A stretch of DNA of 16,500 nucleotides. It comes from CAZLMW01 sp964560875. GTDB taxonomy: Bacteria; Myxococcota_A; UBA9042. The DNA is taken from the NCBI GenBank assembly GCA_964560875.1, contig CAZLMW010000158.1, positions 1 through 16,500 on the forward strand. The letters run 5' to 3'. The position numbers were made by a program, and so were the translations under genes. Below are positions 6,733 to 12,388 of the stretch, piece after piece (within the stretch, counting starts at the first letter, position 1; the number at the start of each line of letters is the position of its first letter). Below the pieces are notes generated by a model. The model worked only from the letters and a program-made list of their open reading frames with translations, was not told the DNA's origin and did no database searches.

Positions 6733-8394
6733 ATGACCACCAAGCCATCGGGCGATCGTCGGGCCGGCCAGCCGCGGGTCACGCTCCTCGGATACGGTCG
6801 CTGGGGTCGCAACATCGCGCGCAATCTCCATCAGCTTGGCGCCCTCGGGGCCGTGTACGACCCGGATCTGGGCCGCAGAAACGCCGCCGACGAAGCGCTC
6901 AACGGCCCACACGGTGAGCAGGCCGACCCCGACAACCCCGACAACCCCGACAACCCCGACAGGGTCGCCATCCTCGACGACCTCGACAGCATCGACCCGA
7001 GCCACGCCGTCGCCATCGCGGCCCCAGCAGCACAACACGCCGACCTCGTCCGTCGATTCCTGCAGCGCGACCAACACGTCTTCGTCGAAAAGCCCCTGGC
7101 CCTCGATGTCGCCGAAGGACGCGCGCTCGCCGCCCTCGCCAAAGAGCGCAACCGCGTGCTGATGGTCGGCCACCTGCTGCACTACCACCCGGCGATCACG
7201 CGCCTGTCCGAGCTTGTCGCCACCGGCGTCCTCGGCCGCCTGCGTTACCTCTACTCGCACCGCCTCAATCTCGGCCGATTCCGTCGCGAAGAGTCGAGCT
7301 TGTGGTCGTTTGCACCGCACGACATCGCCATCGTATTGCGACTGGTCGGCGCCATGCCCGAACGCGTGATCGCGACCGGCGGCCACTATTTGCACCCGCG
7401 GATCGCGGACACAACGGTCACCCAACTGGCGTGGGACTCGGGCGTGCAGGCGCATATCTACGTGTCCTGGCTGCACCCGTTCAAAGAGCAGCGCCTCGTC
7501 GTGGTCGGTGAAACCGCGATGGCCGTGTTCGATGATCGGCAGCCGCTGCAGAGCAAGCTCGTCCTCTATCGCCACGGGGTGTCGTGGCAAGACGGCGCGC
7601 CGGTGCCGGTCAAGGCCGAGGGCGAAAACGTCGCGATCAGCACCACCGAGCCGCTCCGCGAAGAGATGCGGACGTTCCTCGACGCGCTCGCCGACCCAAC
7701 CGCCAAGCTGCATTCGGACGGTGACGAGGGCGCGCGGGTGCTCTCGGTGCTCGACGCCGCGCAGCGCTCGCTCGAAGACGCCGGCCAGTGGACACGCCCC
7801 GACAGCGGCCGCGACTCACGGTCGTTTTTTGCGCATGCGACCGCGTTGGTCGGAGACGACGCCAAGGTGGGCGCGAACACGAAGATCTGGCACTTCTGCC
7901 ACGTCATGAACGGCGCCGAAGTGGGCGCGGACTGCGTGCTGGGGCAAAACGTCTTCGTCCAGTCCGGGGCCGTCGTCGGCGACCGCGTAAAGCTGCAAAA
8001 CAACGTGTCGGTGTACGACGGCGTGGTGCTCGGCGACGACGTCTTCTGCGGGCCTTCCGCGGTTTTCACCAACGTCAATCGACCGCGCGCCCACGTGAAT
8101 CGACGGGGCGAGTTCGCGGCGACCCGGGTCGGCCAAGGCGCCACGATCGGGGCCAACGCGACGGTCGTTTGCGGCCACAACGTCGGCCACCACGCGTTCA
8201 TCGGCGCCGGCGCGGTCGTCACCCGCGATGTCGCCCCGCACAGCCTCGTGCTCGGTTGCCCGGCCAGTCATATCGGGTGGGTATGCAGCTGCGGCGAGCG
8301 CCTCTCCCTTGCCGCCGACAGCCCCGGCGAAGCAAGCTGCGACCGCTGCGAAAAGGCGTGGCGAACCGACGGAACCGCGCTGTCGCCGCGCTAG
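6733..8394 (+). CDS. wlbA-wlbB: Fused WlbA-type dehydrogenase / WlbB-type N-acetyltransferase
   Basis: Predicted 553-residue bifunctional cytoplasmic enzyme. Residues about 14-355 are a Gfo/Idh/MocA oxidoreductase: Rossmann start LLGYGRWGRN (18-27), the EKP motif with catalytic-type lysine K120, and the downstream PHD at 195-197. Residues about 364-512 are a left-handed beta-helix hexapeptide acetyltransferase (VGDDAKVGANTKIWHF, then VGADCVLGQNVFVQSGAVVG). The tail has CxC at 518-520 and CxxC at 536-539, resembling a zinc ribbon. In Pseudomonas and Bordetella, separate enzymes (WbpB/WlbA and WbpD/WlbB) oxidise UDP-GlcNAcA at C3 and later N-acetylate the 3-amino sugar using acetyl-CoA. Here both steps are in one chain, and the intermediate transaminase gene follows 36 bases downstream. 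ATG 6733 is preceded by GGGAG at 6723-6727. The longer open frame from 6220 runs antisense to the transglycosylase and was rejected. An in-frame 9-bp repeat encodes DPDNPDNPDNPD at residues 65-76. The exact substrate is inferred. Confidence 0.9.
   Translation: MTTKPSGDRRAGQPRVTLLGYGRWGRNIARNLHQLGALGAVYDPDLGRRNAADEALNGPHGEQADPDNPDNPDNPDRVAILDDLDSIDPSHAVAIAAPAAQHADLVRRFLQRDQHVFVEKPLALDVAEGRALAALAKERNRVLMVGHLLHYHPAITRLSELVATGVLGRLRYLYSHRLNLGRFRREESSLWSFAPHDIAIVLRLVGAMPERVIATGGHYLHPRIADTTVTQLAWDSGVQAHIYVSWLHPFKEQRLVVVGETAMAVFDDRQPLQSKLVLYRHGVSWQDGAPVPVKAEGENVAISTTEPLREEMRTFLDALADPTAKLHSDGDEGARVLSVLDAAQRSLEDAGQWTRPDSGRDSRSFFAHATALVGDDAKVGANTKIWHFCHVMNGAEVGADCVLGQNVFVQSGAVVGDRVKLQNNVSVYDGVVLGDDVFCGPSAVFTNVNRPRAHVNRRGEFAATRVGQGATIGANATVVCGHNVGHHAFIGAGAVVTRDVAPHSLVLGCPASHIGWVCSCGERLSLAADSPGEASCDRCEKAWRTDGTALSPR
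6927..6960 (+). repeat. 9-bp tandem repeat inside the dehydrogenase coding region
   Basis: Unit CCCCGACAA occurs at 6927-6935, 6936-6944 and 6945-6953, followed by a 7-base partial copy to 6960. The copies are identical. The unit is a multiple of three, so changes in copy number would add or remove Asp-Asn-Pro without shifting the frame. It lies in a probable surface loop of the Rossmann domain. Confidence 0.9.
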
Positions 8395-8430
8395 AGCGAT
8401 CGCCGTTCAGTGCTCTAAAACGGACCTGCC

Positions 8431-9549
8431 ATGACCACTGCCGAGCCCATCGCGTTCGTCGACCTCGGGGCGATGCAACGCCCGCTCCACGACGACCTGC
8501 GCGCCGCTTTCAACCGCGTACTCGACCACGGTCGTTACGTGCTCGGACCCGAAGTCGCCACGTTCGAATCCGCGCTGGCGTCCTACGTCGGTGTCGACCA
8601 CACAGTCGGCGTTTCATCGGGCACCGACGCGCTCCTTGCGACCTTCCTGGCGCTGGATTATCCGCCCGGCTCCGAGGTGATCACGACGCCGTTTACGTTC
8701 ATCTCGACCGCAACGTCCGTGCTTCGCGCCGGCCTGCGCCCTGTCTTCGCCGACCTCCCCGTCGACGGCCTGCACCCCGATGCCGCGGCGATCGAGGCGA
8801 TGATCACGCCGAAAACCCGCGCGGTGCTCGTGGTGCACTTGTTCGGATCGCCCGTTGATCTCGCCGCAATCAGCGCCCTATGCGACGCGCATGGACTCGA
8901 CCTCATCGAAGACTGCGCCCAGGCGATCGGCGCCCGCACCGACGGCTGTCACGTCGGGTCCATCGGCCGCGCCGGGACGCTCAGCTTCTTCCCGGCGAAA
9001 AACCTCGGCGCGCTCGGAGATGGTGGGGCGGTGCTGACCAACGACGAAGAGCTCGCCGCCCGCGTTCGCGCCGTCCGTCAACACGGCTGCGTGGTCAAGT
9101 ACCGGCACGACCGACTCGGCGGCAACTTCCGGCTCGATGCGCTGCAAGCTGCGATGTTGGGGGTCCTGCTGCCCGCACTTGATGGGTGGCTCGAACAGCG
9201 GCGCGCCAACGCCAAGCTCTACGACGTCGCGCTCAGCGGGCTGGCCGACGCCATCGCGCTCCCAAAGCACGTCCAGGGCCACACGTACAACCAATACGTC
9301 ATCCGTAGCGAGCAGCGCGACGCGATCAAGGCGCGTCTGACGCAAGAGCGCATCGGGTGCGCGATTTACTACCCGTTTGCGCTGCACACGCAGCCAGCCC
9401 TCGCCGCAGCGGGTCCCCTCGCGGAATGCCCCAACGCTGTCAGGCGTTGCGATGAAGTCCTGGCCCTGCCGATCGCCCCCGGTCTGCGACCCGACCAGGT
9501 TGAACGCATCGCGGCTGTCTTGGCCGATGTCGTCGCCTCGGGCGGTTGA
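8431..9549 (+). CDS. wlbC: DegT/DnrJ/EryC1-family PLP aminotransferase, WlbC/WbpE-like
   Basis: Predicted 372-residue sugar aminotransferase. The fold-type I PLP signature is clear: SSGTDAL at 62-68, EDCAQAIGA at 160-168, and the Schiff-base lysine K190 in SFFPAKNLGALGDGG. In the UDP-2,3-diacetamido-2,3-dideoxy-glucuronic acid pathway the WlbC/WbpE enzyme moves the amino group of glutamate to the 3-keto sugar made by WlbA. The 2-oxoglutarate released can reoxidise the NADH held by the WbpB-type dehydrogenase, which couples the two steps. The gene starts 36 bases after the dehydrogenase/acetyltransferase fusion, whose two activities flank this reaction, so an operon is likely. Length is normal for the family. 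Genes for the UDP-GlcNAc 6-dehydrogenase and for a C2 epimerase are not in the window. Without the fused neighbour, another 3-amino sugar substrate would also be possible. Confidence 0.9.
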   Translation: MTTAEPIAFVDLGAMQRPLHDDLRAAFNRVLDHGRYVLGPEVATFESALASYVGVDHTVGVSSGTDALLATFLALDYPPGSEVITTPFTFISTATSVLRAGLRPVFADLPVDGLHPDAAAIEAMITPKTRAVLVVHLFGSPVDLAAISALCDAHGLDLIEDCAQAIGARTDGCHVGSIGRAGTLSFFPAKNLGALGDGGAVLTNDEELAARVRAVRQHGCVVKYRHDRLGGNFRLDALQAAMLGVLLPALDGWLEQRRANAKLYDVALSGLADAIALPKHVQGHTYNQYVIRSEQRDAIKARLTQERIGCAIYYPFALHTQPALAAAGPLAECPNAVRRCDEVLALPIAPGLRPDQVERIAAVLADVVASGG

Positions 9550-9606
9550 TTGTCGGTCAAGACTTGCTAGTTTGCGCGACCCGAAGAGGGCACAGCGATC
9601 GCGCCT

Positions 9607-9660
9607 CGTCAGCGCAAAGACCATCGTCAGCGCGAAGACCATCGCCAGCACAAGGAAACG
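9607..9660 (+). repeat. 18-bp tandem repeat in the clpP leader
   Basis: Two near-identical 18-base copies (9607-9624 and 9625-9642) differ at one base. A third diverged copy (9643-9660) contains the AAGGA ribosome binding site and ends 2 bases before the clpP start. The block is therefore in the translation initiation region. Confidence 0.7.
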
Positions 9661-9662
9661 CC

Positions 9663-10280
9663 ATGAGCCAAGCCACCAACGACACGTTCGTCAACCGCAA
9701 CAACGCCAAGAAGGACGAGGAAAAAGGCATCGGGATGCTGGTTGAACGCCTCTTCGAGAGCCGCCAAATCCAGCTGTCCGGCCCGGTCGACGACAAGCTC
9801 GCGGCCAAGATCGTCGCGCAGCTGCTCGCCCTGGAAGCCGCCGACCCCGACGCGCCGATCACGATGTTCGTCAACTCGCCCGGCGGCAGCGTCAGCGCTG
9901 GATTCGCCATCTACGACACGATGCGCTTCATCGGACCGGACGTCCGCTGCGTCTGCGCCGGCCTGACCGCGTCGATCGCCACCATCATCCTGCTCGGTGC
10001 CGCCAAGAAGGACCGCATGGCCCTGCCGCACACGCGCCTGCTCATCCACCAGCCGCTCATCGGCTCGACCGTCTACGGCCCGGCCAGCGATCTCGAGATC
10101 ACGGCCAAAGAGATGATCAAGACGCGTACGCGGCTCAACAGCTTGCTCGCCACCGAGACCGGACAGCCGCTCGAGCGCATCGAAAAAGACACCAACCGCG
10201 ACTACTGGATGACCGCCGAAGAAGCCGTCGAATACGGCCTGGTCAGCAAAGTCGTCACCAGCCGCGCGGACATTGGCTAG
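9663..10280 (+). CDS. clpP: ClpP-family serine peptidase subunit, divergent
   Basis: Predicted 205-residue self-compartmentalised serine protease subunit that would work with a Clp/Hsp100 ATPase in the cytoplasm. The ClpP fold is recognisable from FVNSPGGSVSAGFAIYDTM at 69-87. The catalytic triad looks intact: S104 in GLTASIATI, H129 in LLIHQP, and D180 in NRDYWMTAEEAVEYGLV. The serine motif departs from the usual GQAASMG, and the N-terminal segment (MSQATNDTFVNRNN) differs from the usual processed leader and axial-loop sequence, so this looks like an accessory paralogue rather than the main ClpP. ATG 9663 is chosen because AAGGA (9652-9656) stands 6 bases upstream; the open frame starting at 9546 has no such support. 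It follows wlbC by 113 bases and may have its own promoter. No clpX or clpA gene is in the window. Confidence 0.92.
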   Translation: MSQATNDTFVNRNNAKKDEEKGIGMLVERLFESRQIQLSGPVDDKLAAKIVAQLLALEAADPDAPITMFVNSPGGSVSAGFAIYDTMRFIGPDVRCVCAGLTASIATIILLGAAKKDRMALPHTRLLIHQPLIGSTVYGPASDLEITAKEMIKTRTRLNSLLATETGQPLERIEKDTNRDYWMTAEEAVEYGLVSKVVTSRADIG

Positions 10281-10294
10281 CCGCCAGCAACCAA

Positions 10295-10323
10295 ACGGGC
10301 CTCAGCGCCCGGGTTGAACTTTT
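10295..10323 (+). terminator. Weak candidate terminator after clpP
   Basis: A 5-bp stem, CGGGC (10296-10300) with GCCCG (10307-10311), and a 6-base loop, is followed by a short T-containing run ending in TTTT (10320-10323). It lies 15 bases after the clpP stop, between convergent genes. The stem is short and the T-run is interrupted, so this is only suggestive. Confidence 0.3.
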
Positions 10324-10355
10324 GCTTCAGCGCGCCGTTCAGACCGGGCTAGCGG

Positions 10356-10610
10356 CTACATGTCGATGATGATGACGCCGTTGTTGTCGTCGTCGTCGTC
10401 GTTGGTTCGATCGTCGCTTGTGCGGTCGTCGATTTCCCAGCGCCCTGAGCGGTCGTTTCGCCCGGGACGTTCGGAGCGATCAGGTCGCGATCGATCGATG
10501 GGTTGCCCGTAGGGTAGACCGGGCGCAAAAGGACTCTCGAGATGAGGCTGAATGCGATCGTCGCGTTGTTCGCGCCGACGCAGCTCGTCGATGATGAAGG
10601 CTTCAAGCAT
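10356..10610 (-). CDS. Small protein with acidic Asp-rich linker, function unknown
   Basis: Predicted 84-residue protein. The case for a real gene is a strong ribosome binding site, GGAGG at 10621-10617, exactly 6 bases before ATG 10610. The protein also has a structured N-terminus (MLEAFIIDELRRREQR, helical and amphipathic), a polar charged middle rich in Arg and Asp (five GAC codons in a row at 10400-10386), and a hydrophobic C-terminal end, GVIIIDM. I have the impression of having seen small bacterial proteins built this way (conserved ends, variable charged linker), but I cannot name a family and this is not evidence. No signal peptide or long membrane segment is visible. It is convergent with clpP (75-base gap) and lies 357 bases downstream of the methyltransferase gene on the same strand. 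Confidence 0.7.
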   Translation of the reverse strand: MLEAFIIDELRRREQRDDRIQPHLESPFAPGLPYGQPIDRSRPDRSERPGRNDRSGRWEIDDRTSDDRTNDDDDDNNGVIIIDM

Positions 10611-10967
10611 TACCTACCTCCGCGTGGAGGGTGCGATTGCGGTGCTCGCCATCCGGTCGGACCTTGTGCGGGTCCGGTTGTTTGCCTCTATCGGCCCGGG
10701 GGTCGTGGGCCTCTCTCTCCTTTCGTTGGAGCGCCTGTCTGACGCCCCTCCCTTCCTGTATGACGCGTCAGCACCCCAAATGGTTCATTCGAGGGCGCCG
10801 TTGCTGTCCAGATCAAGCTAGCACCGGGGTGGGGGGCCCGCAAGTTGACGACCCAAAGGGGATTGGACGCGCGCAGCAAAAACGGCTTCTGTTCGCGCAT
10901 TTGCACACCGGACCCCAGCAGCCCAGCGACGCCGATTACGCGACAACCGGGTCAAATGGGTGGCAGA
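10611..10967. other. 357-base intergenic region with two hairpins, no gene seen
   Basis: No convincing coding frame or tRNA is seen. Frames crossing the region are shadows of the flanking methyltransferase frame or lack a ribosome binding site. Two inverted repeats are visible: CGGACC/GGTCCG (10658-10663 and 10671-10676, 7-base loop) and GGCCC/GGGCC (10693-10697 and 10707-10711, followed by a pyrimidine-rich run). The region should hold the promoter of the small minus-strand gene and the end of the methyltransferase transcript, but I found no good -35/-10 pair. Confidence 0.5.
10617..10621 (-). promoter_or_regulatory. Strong ribosome binding site of the 84-residue small protein
   Basis: GGAGG on the minus strand with 6-base spacing to the ATG at 10610-10608. 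It is the main evidence that this short frame is translated. Confidence 0.75.
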
Positions 10968-11726
10968 TCAAAGGCACCCAAGGGCGGCGACGAAGCGCTC
11001 GATCTCGGCACTATAGCGGCTGTCATCGCCGGTCGCCGGATGCAACGAAACCGGGCCTGCTGTGCGGACCGCGGTTGACGGCGCGATGCGAGCAGAAACG
11101 AGCATGCGGTCGATCGGTTCCTCGCCCGCGCGGTGGGTGACGTGCGAGATGGCCACGTCGCGAAGACCAGCGTCGATCAGACCGTCCACCAGCCGCGTCG
11201 ACGTCTGTCTTGGATAGATCCACACGCAGACGCCATCGTCGGTCACGCACTTGGATGCGGCGGCCGCGAACTGGGCGATCGTCGCGGTGGATTCGTAGTG
11301 CGCGGTGCGCCGTTCGAGGTCCGCCGGTGGAATGCGGCCGGCGGTCGTGAAGAACGGCGGGTTGCAGACAACGAGGGGCGCAGGCGCGATGGCAGGAGCC
11401 CCGTCAGCGAGATCGTGCGCGATGATCTCGGCGCGATCGGACAGTCCATTGGCGACAAGATTACGCCGCGCGCGGTCGCGCAACCCCGGCTGGAGCTCCA
11501 CGAGGGCCAGCGATGCGCCGACGAAGCGACGACCCAACAGGATGGCGACAAGTCCGCTGCCAGCGCCCAGGTCCATGACCCGATCGACCGGTCCGAGCGA
11601 GGCGGCGAAGAATGCGAGGAGCATCGAATCGACCGATGTTCGGTAGCCCTTGCGGCCCTGGATCAAGGGGACGCGCCCGCGCAGCAAAATATCGAGCGTC
11701 TCGTTTGCGCCCGGGACGGTCTTCAC
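10968..11726 (-). CDS. trmN6: TrmN6-like tRNA(adenine-N6) methyltransferase
   Basis: Predicted 252-residue SAM-dependent methyltransferase. Features of the TrmN6/YfiC group are GYRTSVDSMLLA at 27-38, motif I DLGAGSGLVAILL at 52-64, an acidic residue after the second strand (VELQ, 77-80) and the adenine-N6 motif NPPF at 122-125. In E. coli TrmN6 methylates A37 of tRNA1(Val). The specificity here is inferred, since relatives can be general small-molecule or rRNA methyltransferases. The start is set at GTG 11726-11724, which overlaps the tsaC stop as GTGA and has AAGG 4 bases upstream. A GTG at 11750 would add eight residues (SSRTRPR-type leader) and lacks a ribosome binding site. The 4-bp overlap means translational coupling with the tsaC-like gene. 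Confidence 0.83.
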   Translation of the reverse strand: MKTVPGANETLDILLRGRVPLIQGRKGYRTSVDSMLLAFFAASLGPVDRVMDLGAGSGLVAILLGRRFVGASLALVELQPGLRDRARRNLVANGLSDRAEIIAHDLADGAPAIAPAPLVVCNPPFFTTAGRIPPADLERRTAHYESTATIAQFAAAASKCVTDDGVCVWIYPRQTSTRLVDGLIDAGLRDVAISHVTHRAGEEPIDRMLVSARIAPSTAVRTAGPVSLHPATGDDSRYSAEIERFVAALGCL

Positions 11727-12340
11727 ACGAGGCCTTGTTCGCGAAGACACGCCATGATGTCGGCGAGGCCCACCGCGCCCTGGCGGAGCACGCGAGGCTC
11801 ACCGCGCAAATCCACCAGCGTCGAAGCAAGCCCGCGTGGTTGCGGCCCGCCCTGCACATAACCGTCGAGGCGCGCGGCCAACCTGGCGCTAACGTCACCG
11901 GGATCTGTCGCGGGCTCACCGGCGAAATTAAGGCTCGTCGAAACGATACCAGAGCCCAGGTGCCGGCAGATCGCCGCCGCCACCGGATGGGTTTCGACGC
12001 GGATCGCGACGGTGGATTCCGAGCTGCAGATCGAAGCGGGCGCCGCGTCGCTTGCGGGCGCGATTACGGTGACAGGTCCGGGCCACGAGGCCGCGAGAAC
12101 GGCGTCAACGACGGCGTTTGGCCGATACCACGGAGCAAGCTGAAGCTGGGACCCACCGATCGCGATGAACCCGGCCCGGGTCGACGCGCCCTTGATGGCC
12201 GCGAGACGCTGCATGGCTCGTTCATGCCGTGGATCGGCGCCGATTCCCCACAATCCGACTGTTGGATGAACGACGAGACCGCCTTGCCGCACAACGGCGG
12301 CGGCGTCATCGGGCGAACCGAGGCGAATCAACGAGGTCAC
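11723..12340 (-). CDS. tsaC: YrdC/Sua5-domain protein, probable TsaC threonylcarbamoyl-AMP synthase
   Basis: Predicted 205-residue cytoplasmic enzyme of the TsaC size class (E. coli TsaC is 190 residues, without the Sua5 C-terminal domain). The family makes threonylcarbamoyl-AMP from threonine, bicarbonate and ATP, the first step of t6A37 tRNA modification. Visible motifs are HPTVGLWGIGAD at 25-36 (usually YPTxxxxGLG), lysine K50, PGPVTVI at 87-93, AIRVETHP at 112-119 and STSLNFAGEP at 134-143 (usually S-SAN-SG-P). The KxR motif reads KGAS, so the usual arginine and proline are absent. The start is GTG 12340; only a poor GGGTCG-like binding site precedes it. The gene lies 48 bases after the PEGA gene and overlaps the methyltransferase gene by 4 bases, so the three are probably cotranscribed. 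Confidence 0.83.
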   Translation of the reverse strand: MTSLIRLGSPDDAAAVVRQGGLVVHPTVGLWGIGADPRHERAMQRLAAIKGASTRAGFIAIGGSQLQLAPWYRPNAVVDAVLAASWPGPVTVIAPASDAAPASICSSESTVAIRVETHPVAAAICRHLGSGIVSTSLNFAGEPATDPGDVSARLAARLDGYVQGGPQPRGLASTLVDLRGEPRVLRQGAVGLADIMACLREQGLV

Positions 12341-12388
12341 GTTCGACCCGCTATACGAGCATCGTTGGTCTGAATTCGAGCACCGCGT

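Noticed and set aside
6649..7713. Long upstream extension of the transglycosylase frame
   Set aside because: It is antisense to the dehydrogenase gene and lacks domain signal; the signal peptide and start are at 6648 or 6624.
7788..8858. 356-residue arginine-rich frame on the plus strand
   Set aside because: It overlaps two well-supported sugar genes in another frame and has the arginine-rich composition of a high-GC shadow.
10386..10400. Trinucleotide repeat as a phase-variable tract
   Set aside because: Only five GAC codons, in frame and short; too few to argue for slippage control.
10688..10906. 72-residue minus-strand frame in the intergenic gap
   Set aside because: No ribosome binding site, no recognisable composition, and it covers the two hairpins.
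11133..12373. Overlapping plus-strand frames across the methyltransferase and tsaC genes
   Set aside because: Antisense to two genes with recognisable motifs; no ribosome binding site or domain.
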